Assembly: GCA_013178305.1 (NCBI GenBank)
Contig: JABLXB010000001.1
Coordinates: 62,001-126,000, forward strand
DNA length: 64,000 nt
Reading direction: 5' to 3'
Origin: Bacillota bacterium
Lineage (GTDB): Bacteria; Bacillota; Sulfobacillia; JABLXB01
Shown here: positions 8,965 through 17,574 of the stretch, piece by piece
How the letters are laid out: every line of letters begins with the position of its first letter
Numbering within the stretch: position 1 is the first letter of the stretch
Made by a program: the position numbers and the translations under genes
The notes under the pieces: model-generated
Seen by the model: only the letters and a program-made list of their open reading frames with translations
Database searches by the model: none
Told to the model about the DNA's origin: nothing

Positions 8965-9039
8965 GACATCACCCGCTACACCGCCGGCGCAGGCTCCGAC
9001 ACCGAGGCCCCGACGCGCGAGCCCTCTCCGGCAAAGACT

Positions 9040-9546
9040 CTACTTCGGTCTCCTCGCTATACCCCTTACCTCCAGCGCTTTTTCCCTGGGCACTTCCACG
9101 GTCACCACCGTGGTCCGATCGTAAGCCTTCGCCGTCCTCACATCCTTCACTGTTCCCGTAGTGACCGGGACGCCCTCCCTGTTGACGAGTTCCACGGTCG
9201 AACCCGTCACGGGCATCGGCAGGTATTCCCACGGGAATTGTACGCTCGCCTTTCCGTTCTTCTGTGACATGTCGACGACGAATATCGCGAGGCCGGGGCA
9301 GGATGCTATGCATATTCCGCATCCCGTGCACCTGTCCTCGTCGAGGATCGGGAGGTTCGTTATCGGAACTCCTACTTTGATGGAATTCCTCGGACAGGCG
9401 GCCTCGCACGGGTTGCATGGGATTTCCTGGACGCATTCGATTACAGCGCAGGGACCCTTTGCAAGCCTCTCATCGCTCGGAAATCCGGGCGTAGCGCGGA
9501 GTTCTTCGATTGCTGCAAAGCCATGCTTCTCGATCGTGGATGTCAT
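9040..9546 (-). CDS. 4Fe-4S dicluster ferredoxin-type protein
   Basis: About 168 residues. Two cysteine clusters are present: an incomplete N-terminal one (CVQEIPCNPCEAACPRNSI) and a canonical one (CTGCGICIASCPGLAIFVV), which together can hold two [4Fe-4S] centres. The C-terminal 65 residues form a beta-rich extension (VTGSTVELVNREG) not found in plain ferredoxins. Similar proteins accompany HcnABC/hydroxyproline-dehydrogenase-like flavoproteins, as here (11932-13348, 20326-21846), so it may be an extra electron-transfer subunit. The ATG at 9546 is chosen; a GTG at 9564 is possible and neither SD is convincing. Confidence 0.78.
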   Translation of the reverse strand: MTSTIEKHGFAAIEELRATPGFPSDERLAKGPCAVIECVQEIPCNPCEAACPRNSIKVGVPITNLPILDEDRCTGCGICIASCPGLAIFVVDMSQKNGKASVQFPWEYLPMPVTGSTVELVNREGVPVTTGTVKDVRTAKAYDRTTVVTVEVPREKALEVRGIARRPK

Positions 9547-9604
9547 GTCTCGTGCCGCCCGCACCCGAGTGGGCGTGAGCGCTTGCCCCCCTTCGACAAA
9601 TGGG

Positions 9605-10336
9605 TCACAGCTCCGATGTCGACTCGCTGGCCATGAAGCACCAGTCCACGAGAGTTACGATGTCAAATACGGGGAGGCCGACCGCCTCCTGCACGGCCTT
9701 CGAGAAAGGCACCATGTTGGTGCATTCGAACACTATCGCCCCGACCTCGGGGTTCTCACGTACGAGCCGTTCGGTGCCCTCGATCATGTCCCTCTCCAGG
9801 GCATCGTAGTCTAGCTCGAGCCTGCCCCCGATGAAAGTATCCGCGAATTCCGACCCTTCCCTGAGCCCGCCCACGGCCACCGAAACGGTCCTGGAAGTGA
9901 AGCCGACCGCTTCGAAATGCACGTCGGACATGAAGCGGGCTCGCTCGGTGAGAATTCCAACCTTGCGCCGTGGCCCGATCATCCTCGCCACCAGGGGCAC
10001 CTGTAGGAGGCTCGACGTCGCCACTGTGACCGAGACCTCGTCGGCGAGTATCCTCTGGAATGGAGCGAGGAAACCACAGCTCGTCGTGATGATTTTGGCG
10101 CCAGCAGCCTCGAGTTCTCTTGCCGCGTCTATGAAAGGTCCAATCAGCTCCCGGTCGGGTTCATGCCCCATGATCCGGCTGGTGACCGCGCCCTTTACGG
10201 TCCGGTACATTACCGGATACCGCCAGGTGCTGGCATTCCCTATATCACCGGGCAACCGCGGGAACTTCGTGTCCAGCATGATGATGCCGACATTCTGGCC
10301 ATACGAATTGTATCCGCCACTGACCGGACGACCCAA
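9605..10336 (-). CDS. Aspartate/glutamate racemase family protein (copy 1)
   Basis: About 243 residues, cofactor-independent racemase/isomerase superfamily. The two catalytic Cys are visible in ITTSCGFLAPF and VFECTNMVPFS. Family members racemise Asp, Glu or hydantoins, isomerise maleate or decarboxylate arylmalonates; the actual reaction is unknown. A TTG at 10336 has GGGGG seven bases upstream, while the GTG at 10360 lies before that SD and overlaps the neighbouring stop, so TTG is favoured. It is a tandem paralogue of the gene at 10341-11096, and a remnant of a third copy lies at 6130-6222. Confidence 0.85.
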   Translation of the reverse strand: MGRPVSGGYNSYGQNVGIIMLDTKFPRLPGDIGNASTWRYPVMYRTVKGAVTSRIMGHEPDRELIGPFIDAARELEAAGAKIITTSCGFLAPFQRILADEVSVTVATSSLLQVPLVARMIGPRRKVGILTERARFMSDVHFEAVGFTSRTVSVAVGGLREGSEFADTFIGGRLELDYDALERDMIEGTERLVRENPEVGAIVFECTNMVPFSKAVQEAVGLPVFDIVTLVDWCFMASESTSEL

Positions 10337-10340
10337 CGCT

Positions 10341-11096
10341 TCACCCCCTATGGCGGTCACACACGCACACGTAGCAACGCTGCTTCACGGCAGTGTACAC
10401 CATGTGCGTGAGTGTGACGATATCGTAAACAGGTCTACCGGTAACAAGAGCGACGTCCCTGGAATAGGGCGGCAGGTTCGTGCATTCGAACACGAACGCC
10501 CCGATTTCGGGGTGGCGCTCCACCATTTCGAGGGCCCTGCCCACAACCTCGTCTCGGATGATCCCGAAATCGGCCTCCATTCCATTTCCCACGTGGGTCT
10601 TCATGAATTCGGGCTTGTCCTCCAAGCCTTCCACGATCACGGGGATTTCGCTCGTACTCCAGCCGGCTCCCCTGAAGTGATCCTCCGTCAGGCCGCTCTT
10701 ATTGGCCGTCAGGACGCCTACCTTCTGTCGCCCGTTCAGGGTCCTCGCGACGACGGGCACCTGCATTAGACTCGATGCAAAGACGGGGATACTGACCGAA
10801 GCTGCCAGCTCTTCCTGAAATATGGCAAGGAACCCGCAACTTGTCGTAATCGCCTTGACGCCCTCGGACTCGAGCTCCCTCGCGGCAGCGATAAACGGTG
10901 CCAGCAGAGCGGGGTCGGTTCTCCCGAGGACGACGCGATCGGGCGAGGCACCTCTTACCGTCCTGTACCGGACGGGAAAAGGGAAAGTGGCCGCGTTGCC
11001 TATATCCCCACGTACCCTGGGGAACATCGTATGCAGCATCAGGATACCTATGGGGATTTCGTACGTATTGAAACCGCCCTTCATTGTCAAGGGCAC
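10341..11096 (-). CDS. Aspartate/glutamate racemase family protein (copy 2)
   Basis: 251 residues, with the same fold and layout as copy 1: GDIGNAATFPFPVRYRTVRG, ITTSCGFLAIF and VFECTNLPPYS carrying the two catalytic Cys. Divergence from copy 1 in the substrate-facing N-terminal part suggests a different substrate or a heteromeric pair. The start is uncertain among GTG 11096, TTG 11090 and ATG 11084. It lies just downstream of the GntR/FadR regulator on the same strand, so it is probably co-transcribed with it. It may interconvert the stereoisomer used by the flavin dehydrogenase; this is inference. Confidence 0.85.
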   Translation of the reverse strand: MPLTMKGGFNTYEIPIGILMLHTMFPRVRGDIGNAATFPFPVRYRTVRGASPDRVVLGRTDPALLAPFIAAARELESEGVKAITTSCGFLAIFQEELAASVSIPVFASSLMQVPVVARTLNGRQKVGVLTANKSGLTEDHFRGAGWSTSEIPVIVEGLEDKPEFMKTHVGNGMEADFGIIRDEVVGRALEMVERHPEIGAFVFECTNLPPYSRDVALVTGRPVYDIVTLTHMVYTAVKQRCYVCVCDRHRG

Positions 11097-11113
11097 ACCC
11101 GATCATCTCCCGT

Positions 11114-11890
11114 TCAACGCCCTCCATTGCCGTTGCCGACGGCTCTGGACAGTTCGCTATTCGATGGCCCGTTGTAAGGGCTTAGCTCCTCATGCTCACG
11201 GAGGAACTGCTCAACCATAGTAATGTGCTCCATAATCTTGGCTTCCGCCCGGTTCGGATCCTGGGCGGCTATGGCTTCGTAAATCTCCTGGTGCTGCCTG
11301 GCGTACACTCTGGCGCGACCTATGTCTGCGTTCAGTTTCCTCCGGCTGGCCTCGTAGTGCTCGTTCATAAGCCCCGATATCATGGTCATGACGTTGCAGA
11401 TCAGGGGGTTCCGCGAAGCTTCTGCCACGTACTGGTGGAAAGCCACGTCTTCGGCATCGTGCGGTTGCGCGGTCTCCACGCACCTCCAGAGGGAAACCAC
11501 CGATTCCCGCAGGCGCAAGAGATCGACTTCCGTGGCCCGCTGCGCCGCCAACCGGGCCACCTGGCCTTCGAGGATTCGCCTGAGTTCGAGCAGGTGCATG
11601 ACGTTTTCCCTTTCGGAAAGGAGCGCATCGGCGAGGGGTTCGATCAGTGACTCCATGTTGGCCCCGGTTATGATAGCGCCGGCCTTGGTAACTTCGACCT
11701 GCCCCATGTATTCCAGGGCGCTCAAAGCCTCCCGTATTGTGGGCCTGCTCACGCCGAGTTTCTCGGCGAGCTGCCGTTCCGGCAGCAGCTGATCTCCCGG
11801 AGCCAGTTTCCCTTCCTTTATGAGCTTCCGTATCTCGGATACGATGACACGGTAACTACGCGTGCTCTTGCGCTCACTCTTGATATCCAC
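11114..11890 (-). CDS. GntR-family (FadR subfamily) transcriptional regulator
   Basis: 258 residues. The N-terminal winged helix (about 15-75) has LPPERQLAEKL-like LLPERQLAEKLGVSRPTIR and the wing ending VTKAGAIITG; the C-terminal all-helical FCD ligand/metal domain (about 95-230) has the LRRILEGQVARLAAQ and FHQYVAEASRNPLICN segments. FadR-type repressors are usually released by an organic acid or amino-acid metabolite. The start is GTG with CAGGTG five bases upstream. It sits in the middle of the catabolic island; the paired GGTATACC palindromes at 23876-23907 are a plausible operator for this family. Confidence 0.9.
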   Translation of the reverse strand: MDIKSERKSTRSYRVIVSEIRKLIKEGKLAPGDQLLPERQLAEKLGVSRPTIREALSALEYMGQVEVTKAGAIITGANMESLIEPLADALLSERENVMHLLELRRILEGQVARLAAQRATEVDLLRLRESVVSLWRCVETAQPHDAEDVAFHQYVAEASRNPLICNVMTMISGLMNEHYEASRRKLNADIGRARVYARQHQEIYEAIAAQDPNRAEAKIMEHITMVEQFLREHEELSPYNGPSNSELSRAVGNGNGGR

Positions 11891-11931
11891 GATAACACCT
11901 GCCTTGAACAGGAGTCGCGCCGCGGACCGTG

Positions 11932-13035
11932 TTACGCCGAAAGAGCCGAATGCCTGACTTCTTCGAACAGGCGGACCTTGGCCAGCCTCCGCTTAAGGCC
12001 AAACGGCCCTCCCCTGAGCGCATCGAGGCGCCTCCTTACCTCGGCCTTAGCCGCGTCCGCCTCGACGCATTTCAGGTACCCCAGGGACTCGGCGACCGAG
12101 AGACCCGCAAGCCTTCCTTCTTCCATCGCCGAGGATGCCTCTTCAACGCCGGAGATGTCTCCCGCTATATAGACCCCGTGCACGTTTGTTTCCATGTTGT
12201 CGTCGTGAACAGGGACATGCCCTCCCATGTCGGGCACGAAAGCCACCCTTACGCCGATCATGGTTGCGAGCTCGATCAGTGGTTTGAGTCCCACGGCGAT
12301 GCATACGGTGTCCACGTCAAGATCGCGATCACTCCCCGGGACGGGGCTGAACGATTCATCGAGATCGCAGATTACCGCGGACTCCACGCTTTCCGTGCCG
12401 CGGACCTCTCTCACGGTGCACGATGTGAATATCGGGACGCCCGCCCTCCTGATCTTCGAGGCGTGAACCCCGTATCCGCCGATCCTGGGGAGTGCCTCGA
12501 CCAGCGCGACAACGTCTCCCCCGGCCTGCATGATCTGGTAGGACACGATGAGTCCGACGTTGCCCGACCCGACCATGAGCACTCTTTTCCCCGGAAGGAT
12601 ACGGTGGATGTTGACGAGCGTCTGGGCAGCGCCGGCCCCCATTACCCCTGGAAGTGTCCATCCTGGGAACGCAAGCGAGTTCTCGCTGGCGCCGGTAGCG
12701 AGGATTATCCTGTCCGTCTGGACAATGTAATGCCTGTCCTTGTCGAACGCGGCGATGGTCTTGGGATCGAAAAGCCCATAAACGGTAGTCCCCAGTCTTA
12801 TCTCGACACCGAAGTCGCGGGCCCTGTCCAGCAACATGCGGCCTATCTCGAATCCCCTGACCCCGGCCAGGTGCTCGTTCGAACCGAAGAACTTGTGAAT
12901 CTGTTTGAAGAGCTGCCCCCCCGGCTGAGCCTGCTCGTCCATTACGAGTACTCGTACGCCGTGCTCGGCCGCCGTAACCGCCGCACTAAGACCCGCGGGG
13001 CCTCCGCCTACGACCGCAAGTTCAAACCTCTCCAT
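11932..13035 (-). CDS. NAD(P)/FAD-dependent oxidoreductase, HcnB/hydroxyproline-dehydrogenase alpha-like subunit
   Basis: 367-residue two-dinucleotide-binding flavoprotein: FAD site AVVGGGPAGLSAAVTAAEHG, a second Rossmann site VLMVGSGNVGLIVSY, and C-terminal GVYIAGDISGVEEAS. It matches the alpha subunit of multi-subunit imino/amino acid dehydrogenases (HcnB, OoxA, D-hydroxyproline dehydrogenase). Those usually end in a BFD-like [2Fe-2S] domain; this one stops without it, and that domain appears at the N-terminus of the partner at 20326-21846. Its start overlaps the 3' end of the [2Fe-2S] subunit by 14 bases, so the two are coupled. Confidence 0.85.
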   Translation of the reverse strand: MERFELAVVGGGPAGLSAAVTAAEHGVRVLVMDEQAQPGGQLFKQIHKFFGSNEHLAGVRGFEIGRMLLDRARDFGVEIRLGTTVYGLFDPKTIAAFDKDRHYIVQTDRIILATGASENSLAFPGWTLPGVMGAGAAQTLVNIHRILPGKRVLMVGSGNVGLIVSYQIMQAGGDVVALVEALPRIGGYGVHASKIRRAGVPIFTSCTVREVRGTESVESAVICDLDESFSPVPGSDRDLDVDTVCIAVGLKPLIELATMIGVRVAFVPDMGGHVPVHDDNMETNVHGVYIAGDISGVEEASSAMEEGRLAGLSVAESLGYLKCVEADAAKAEVRRRLDALRGGPFGLKRRLAKVRLFEEVRHSALSA

Positions 13036-13348
13036 CGGATACCCCCCAATTGCCGCGACCTATCTGCGTCTGCACCTTCATCCCATTTCTGACGGGGGTA
13101 ACGCACGTTTTCACGTTCGGGATCCCATCTACTATCATGACGCAGTCCGTGCACCTGCCGATGGCGCAGAAGATACCCCTCGGCGCGTGGCCTTTTACAG
13201 TCTTTCTGAACCACTTGACGCCTGCGGCAATGAGGGCCACTGCTATGGGTTCTCCTTCGTAAGCCTCGATCCTCTTTCCATCCAGTTCTATCCACACCCT
13301 GTTACTCCTGGCTGCGGGCCCCAGGATGGGGTGTTCATCGACACGCAC
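13022..13348 (-). CDS. (2Fe-2S)-binding protein, HcnA/hydroxyproline-dehydrogenase gamma-like subunit
   Basis: 108-residue plant-type ferredoxin-like subunit. VWIELDGKRIEAYEGEPIAVAL starts the beta-grasp fold; Cys residues in FCAIGRCTDCVMIVDG and KTCVTPV give the C-x4-C-x2-C-x11-C pattern of HcnA/SoxA-like proteins. It relays electrons between the two flavins of the complex. The GTG at 13348 has GGAGGTG six bases upstream; an in-frame TTG at 13363 lies within the SD. It is followed at once by the FAD subunit. Confidence 0.87.
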   Translation of the reverse strand: MRVDEHPILGPAARSNRVWIELDGKRIEAYEGEPIAVALIAAGVKWFRKTVKGHAPRGIFCAIGRCTDCVMIVDGIPNVKTCVTPVRNGMKVQTQIGRGNWGVSDGEV

Positions 13349-13425
13349 GTCCGGCACCTCCAAATCCTCACCCGTGTCCCGGCCACGGCGCGCGACTCAG
13401 GCGACCGGTTCACCGCGGCTCAGGC

Positions 13426-14154
13426 TCAATCCATCAGGAAGCCGCCGTTTACGTTCAGGACCTCGCCCGTAACGTACGAACTCGCTTCCGAACAAAGGTA
13501 TACCACCGCATCGCCTATCTCCTCAGGCGTCCCCAGCCTCCTCAGCGGAATCTGCCCGAGGCCATCCTTCCAGCGGTCCGATTCGTACACTTTCTTCGTA
13601 CCGACCCATCCCGGGGCGACAGCGTTGACGAGTATTCCATGCGGCGCCATCTCCAGGGCTATCGAACGCGTCAAGCTCATCACCGCCGCCTTGGATGCGC
13701 AGTAGCCCGCGTTGCCGAGGGCAGGCCGTTTGCCGTCGGCCGACGCCATGTTCACGATCCGTCCGCTGCGCTGGGGTATCATTACCCTCAGGGCCGCCTG
13801 GGAACACCGGACAACACCTTTTACATTGATGTCGAAGATGGCGTCCCAGTGATCGTCATCTATCTCCATAAACGCGCGGGCAGGATATATCCCGGCGTTG
13901 TTTACCAGAGCATCCAACCTACCGAACTCACTTATCGCCGCGTCCACCATCACGCGGGCGTCGGCGTCGCTGGTAACGTCAACCTGTACGGGCAGAACCC
14001 GGGCTCCGCCGGAGGATAGGTCCGCGGCGGCGCGCGTCGCAGCCTTGAGGTCCACGTCCGCGATAACTACCGGGAAACCCGCACAGGTTAGCCGGCTGGC
14101 TATCGCGAAACCGATCCCGCTCGCCCCTCCGGTGACGATCGCCGCTCCCCTCAC
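13426..14154 (-). CDS. Short-chain dehydrogenase/reductase (SDR)
   Basis: 242-residue classical SDR: TGGASGIGFAIA cofactor site near the N-terminus, VNNAGIYP, and a YCASKAA catalytic Tyr-Lys with preceding Ser (VNMASADG). The C-terminus VTGEVLNVNGGFLMD is typical. The GTG at 14154 has GGAGGTG six bases upstream; the GTG at 14163 overlaps that SD. It lies between the E2 gene and the flavin dehydrogenase genes. It probably oxidises a secondary alcohol intermediate with NAD(P); substrate unknown. Confidence 0.9.
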   Translation of the reverse strand: MRGAAIVTGGASGIGFAIASRLTCAGFPVVIADVDLKAATRAAADLSSGGARVLPVQVDVTSDADARVMVDAAISEFGRLDALVNNAGIYPARAFMEIDDDHWDAIFDINVKGVVRCSQAALRVMIPQRSGRIVNMASADGKRPALGNAGYCASKAAVMSLTRSIALEMAPHGILVNAVAPGWVGTKKVYESDRWKDGLGQIPLRRLGTPEEIGDAVVYLCSEASSYVTGEVLNVNGGFLMD

Positions 14155-14175
14155 TACACCCACCTCCCGAGTTGA

Positions 14176-15450
14176 CTAGAGGACCAGGTTTACCGGGTTC
14201 TCGAGGTATCGCCGTAGAGTAGCCATGAACCTGGCTCCCTGAGCTCCGTCCACGACCCTGTGGTCGCAGGATAGGGTGAGAGACGCGCGCCAGCCCACGA
14301 CGAGCGCTCCTGACTTCACGACCGGAACCTGCCGCATCTGCCCCACCGCGAGGATCCCCGCCTCGGGCGGATTGATTATCGCGTGGAAGGAGTCGATGCC
14401 GAACATCCCGAGGTTGGATACCGTGAAGGTCCCCAGCGCGAAGTCGCCGGGCATGAGTCTCCCGGCTGCGGCCTTCTCTCTCAGAACACGTGTCTGCCTC
14501 GCAACGTCGTTTAGCGACAGCGCGTCGGCATTCTTCACGACCGGGACCACCAACCCATTGGGGGTGTCCATCGCCACCCCGACGTTGACGGCCGCCTGCC
14601 TCCTTATGCCTTCGCCGGAGAAAGAAGCGTTCATCTCGGGATGTGCCGCAAGGCTCCGGGCAACGGCCTTCACAATGATATCCGTGTATGAAACCCTGAC
14701 CCCGCCGGACAGGTCGCTGGCTTTCACGAGGGATTCTCTGAAGTCGGCCAGCCTGTCGGCATCGATGTCAATCGTGAGGTAGAAGTGGGGAACGTTACGG
14801 AAACTGTCGGTAACGCGTTCGCCTGTGATGCGTTTAACGGTTGAAAGGGGCACAATCATCTCCTGGCTGTCCGCGCCGGAGGTTGCCATCGCGGCCGAAT
14901 CCGGCCCCGCACCCCCGGTAAATGCGTTGTTGTTGGCGACCGCCGCCTTCGCGCTGATGGCCGCCTCTACATCCTCCTTGACGATCCGCCCCCCGGGCCC
15001 TGAGCCCTTCAGCGTGGATAGGTCAATCCCGTGTTCCCGCGCAAGGCGCTTCGCCAGCGGTGAGGCCTTTATTCCCTCTGCTACCGCGGCATCCCCTGAA
15101 GGGCCGGCCTCCGCCGCCCCGAACGCAGGCGCGCCACTGCCTCCGGCCCCGCCGGCCTCCACGGGCGAAGGGTTCGACGCTTCGGCTATATCCTCGCCGC
15201 TTATGACCTCACCCTCGGTAACGATGAACGCTACCGTTTGGCCGACGGGGACCCTCACGCCCACCGGAGTAATAATCTTCGCGAGATTCCCGCCGGCTGT
15301 GGCTTCAACCTCAACCATGGCCTTCTCGGTTTCGACCACAAACAGGGGTTCTCCCTTTTGGACGTCGTCGCCCTCGTTCTTGAGCCATTCATTTATGGTG
15401 CCGTCGCTCATCGTCAGGCCGAGCTGAGGGAACACGACCCTTTTCTTCAT
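14176..15450 (-). CDS. Dihydrolipoamide acyltransferase (E2) of a 2-oxoacid dehydrogenase complex
   Basis: 424 residues: N-terminal lipoyl domain with the lipoylated Lys in ETEKAMVEVEA, an Ala/Gly/Ser-rich linker, a peripheral subunit-binding domain (ASPLAKRLAREHGIDL), and a C-terminal catalytic domain with HRVVDGAQGARF (His of HxxxDG). It transfers the acyl group from E1 to CoA. The ATG at 15450 has GAGAGG nine bases upstream and is preferred over the ATG at 15459. The E1 genes lie 6.4 kb upstream (21877-23820) with the Liv importer between, and no E3 gene is in the window. Confidence 0.93.
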   Translation of the reverse strand: MKKRVVFPQLGLTMSDGTINEWLKNEGDDVQKGEPLFVVETEKAMVEVEATAGGNLAKIITPVGVRVPVGQTVAFIVTEGEVISGEDIAEASNPSPVEAGGAGGSGAPAFGAAEAGPSGDAAVAEGIKASPLAKRLAREHGIDLSTLKGSGPGGRIVKEDVEAAISAKAAVANNNAFTGGAGPDSAAMATSGADSQEMIVPLSTVKRITGERVTDSFRNVPHFYLTIDIDADRLADFRESLVKASDLSGGVRVSYTDIIVKAVARSLAAHPEMNASFSGEGIRRQAAVNVGVAMDTPNGLVVPVVKNADALSLNDVARQTRVLREKAAAGRLMPGDFALGTFTVSNLGMFGIDSFHAIINPPEAGILAVGQMRQVPVVKSGALVVGWRASLTLSCDHRVVDGAQGARFMATLRRYLENPVNLVL

Positions 15451-15492
15451 CCGACTCATCCTCTCGAACAGTAGCGCCTCGAGGCAGGAGCG

Positions 15493-15522
15493 AGGGCATG
15501 CGCGCCGAGTTGCGAATGCCCT
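15493..15522 (-). terminator. Weak inverted repeat between the Liv binding-protein gene and E2
   Basis: AGGGCAT and ATGCCCT pair over 7 bp (extendable with a bulge to GCGA/TCGC) around a 16-base loop. There is no T-run. It sits in the gap following the Liv operon on the minus strand, and could be a weak terminator or processing site. Confidence 0.25.
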
Positions 15523-15546
15523 TCGCCCCCGCGGTCGTCTTGCGGG

Positions 15547-16734
15547 CTACCTGGTCGCTGCGTTGACGAACTTGCCGTCCTTGACGATAAGGAGGACCTG
15601 CCTCTTCGACTTCTGGTCACCCTTCTCGTCGAACGCCGTCAACCCGGTGGGTCCGTTAAACGTCGTCTCCCTGAGAGCGTCGCGGACTTTGGCACGGTCC
15701 AGGCCCACCTTCTCGATCGCCTGTTTGATAAGGTACGGGATGTCGTACGCGTATCCGGCGTATTCCTCGGGAACCTTGCCGAACTTCGCCTGGAAGTTCT
15801 TCACGAACTTCTGCGTCTGCTCGGAGGGGTTCGACGGATCCCAGTATCCGATAACGTACGCGCCCTCTGCCGACTTACCGGCCAGTTCTATGAAGCTGGA
15901 GGACTGCACGCCCGCCGCACCCATCACGACCTGCTTCATCCCGAGGCTCCTCATCTGACGGACTATCGGGCCGGCCTCGACATAGGTGCCCAGAATCAGG
16001 ATGGCATCGGGATTCGCCTTGCGCACCTTGGTGAGCTGAGGAGTAAAGTCCTTGTCGGTCATTGGCACATACGTTTCCTTTGCCACCAGTTCGACTTCGG
16101 CCTTTCTCTTCTGCGCCTCACCTTCGGCTGCTGCGAGGAGCCCGCGTCCGTAGTCGTCGTTCGCGTAGATTATGGCTATTTTTTTAGCCTTGAACGTCGC
16201 TATGGCTTGATTTATCATCTCCGGTCCCTGCATCTGGTCGTGCGGAATCGTGCGGTAGAAGTTCTTGAACCCCTGCTGTGAAACATGCGGAGCGCTGGAG
16301 CTTGAGGAAATGGTCGCCAGGTTTGCCGAGTCGTATATCGGTAACGCGGCCATGGTGCAGGAACTGTAGAGATGTCCGATATTCGCCACGAACCTGGTGT
16401 CGCCGGCGATCTTCTGGGCCACTACCGCCGCTTCCTTGGCGTCTGCCTTATCATCGAAAATAACGATCTCGATCTTGGCACCCTTGATCCCGCCCGCCGC
16501 GTTGATCTCCTCAACCGCCAGTGTGGCGCCGTTCTTCATCATTTCGCCCATGTTGGCGGCGTCACCGGTCAAGGGCCCCGCCATACTGATGAAAATTTTC
16601 TCAGGCCACTGAGGTTTGGCTGGCTCGGCGGGTTTGGGCGCCGCGGCCTGCTGGCCGCAGCCGGCCAGGAGTGCCGTAACGAGCAACAACGATACCACGA
16701 TACAGAACAGTCGTGTCCTGGCATTCGCAAACAT
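15547..16734 (-). CDS. ABC transporter substrate-binding lipoprotein, branched-chain amino acid (Liv) type
   Basis: 395 residues. N-terminal lipoprotein signal with lipobox LLAGC (Cys 26), then a type I periplasmic-binding fold with ISMAGPLTGDAANMGEMMKNGA and ANIGHLYSSCTMAALPIYDS. It captures the substrate outside the cell for the Liv permease. The ATG at 16734 is chosen because the signal peptide starts there; a GTG six bases upstream is also possible after GGAGAG. An upstream in-frame extension to 16809 contains only a repeat-derived RSDTK stretch. Last gene of the Liv operon. Such proteins bind amino acids, amides, urea or aromatic acids. Confidence 0.92.
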   Translation of the reverse strand: MFANARTRLFCIVVSLLLVTALLAGCGQQAAAPKPAEPAKPQWPEKIFISMAGPLTGDAANMGEMMKNGATLAVEEINAAGGIKGAKIEIVIFDDKADAKEAAVVAQKIAGDTRFVANIGHLYSSCTMAALPIYDSANLATISSSSSAPHVSQQGFKNFYRTIPHDQMQGPEMINQAIATFKAKKIAIIYANDDYGRGLLAAAEGEAQKRKAEVELVAKETYVPMTDKDFTPQLTKVRKANPDAILILGTYVEAGPIVRQMRSLGMKQVVMGAAGVQSSSFIELAGKSAEGAYVIGYWDPSNPSEQTQKFVKNFQAKFGKVPEEYAGYAYDIPYLIKQAIEKVGLDRAKVRDALRETTFNGPTGLTAFDEKGDQKSKRQVLLIVKDGKFVNAATR

Positions 16735-16753
16735 CTTCACTCGTCTCTCCTTT

Positions 16754-16783
16754 CGTTTCGTGTCCGATCGTTTCGTGTCCGAC
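16754..16783. repeat. 15-bp tandem direct repeat in the leader of the binding-protein gene
   Basis: CGTTTCGTGTCCGAT is followed directly by CGTTTCGTGTCCGAC (14 of 15 identical), just upstream of the SD of the Liv binding-protein gene. It is probably replication slippage; no regulatory role is evident. Confidence 0.7.
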
Positions 16784-16863
16784 CTGTTTGGTACGTCACC
16801 GGCAAACACCCTTTACCCCCTCACTTTTCACCCCTTTCGTCGCATCATTGAGAGAGATACAGC

Positions 16864-17571
16864 CTACTCTTCACCGAGATACGCTTTCCTGACGAGGTCG
16901 CTTCCCAGCAGCTCTCGTGCGCCGCCCGCCATCGCGATGCTACCGGTCTCGAGGACGTAGGCCCGGTCGGCGATTCTCAAGGCCTGCAGGGCATTCTGCT
17001 CAACAAGGAGGATGGTGGTTCCCTCCTCGCGTATCTCGCGGATTATCCTGAAAACGTCCTTGACTAGCGTGGGTGCAAGCCCCATGGAGGGCTCGTCCAG
17101 CAAGAGTAACTTGGGGCGGCTCATGAGTGCACGACTGGTTGCGAGCATCTGCTGCTCCCCGCCGCTCAGAGTCCCCGCAAGCTGGTTACGGCGCTCGCCC
17201 AACCTGGGGAATCTCGTCATGAACTTCTCCACGTCCCTCTTCACGCCGTCCCTGTCGGACCGGACGAAGGCGCCCATCAGCAGGTTCTCGAGGACTGTGG
17301 ATAACGGGAAGACGTTCCTCCCCTCGGGGGCCTGGCTGATGCCCATCTTGACTATCTGCTCAGGGGTTTTGTCGTCGATCTTGCTCCCCAGGTACGCGAT
17401 GCTACCGCTGGTGGGTCGCACCAGACCCGATATCGTCTTCAGCAGGGTGCTCTTGCCTGCCCCGTTTGAGCCGATCAAGGCGACTATCTCCCCCTGGTTG
17501 ACCTCGAGAGAGACCCCCCGCAAGGCCTCGATCGCACCATAATGCACGTACAGGTCATTGACGGCGAGCAT
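16864..17571 (-). CDS. livF: Branched-chain amino acid-type ABC transporter ATP-binding protein LivF
   Basis: 235-residue ABC ATPase: Walker A GSNGAGKSTLL, signature LSGGEQQMLATSRAL, Walker B LLLDEPSMGLAP, typical of LivF. It powers import together with LivG at the inner face of the membrane. It is four bases after livG and the last ATPase before the binding-protein gene. The motif spacing and the family C-terminus (ETGSIAMAGGARELL) make the LivF assignment secure; the transported substrate is open. Confidence 0.95.
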   Translation of the reverse strand: MLAVNDLYVHYGAIEALRGVSLEVNQGEIVALIGSNGAGKSTLLKTISGLVRPTSGSIAYLGSKIDDKTPEQIVKMGISQAPEGRNVFPLSTVLENLLMGAFVRSDRDGVKRDVEKFMTRFPRLGERRNQLAGTLSGGEQQMLATSRALMSRPKLLLLDEPSMGLAPTLVKDVFRIIREIREEGTTILLVEQNALQALRIADRAYVLETGSIAMAGGARELLGSDLVRKAYLGEE

Positions 17572-17574
17572 CTC

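Noticed and set aside
11929-13092. 387-codon open frame on the plus strand
   Set aside because: Shadow of the FAD oxidoreductase gene, no recognisable motif and no SD.
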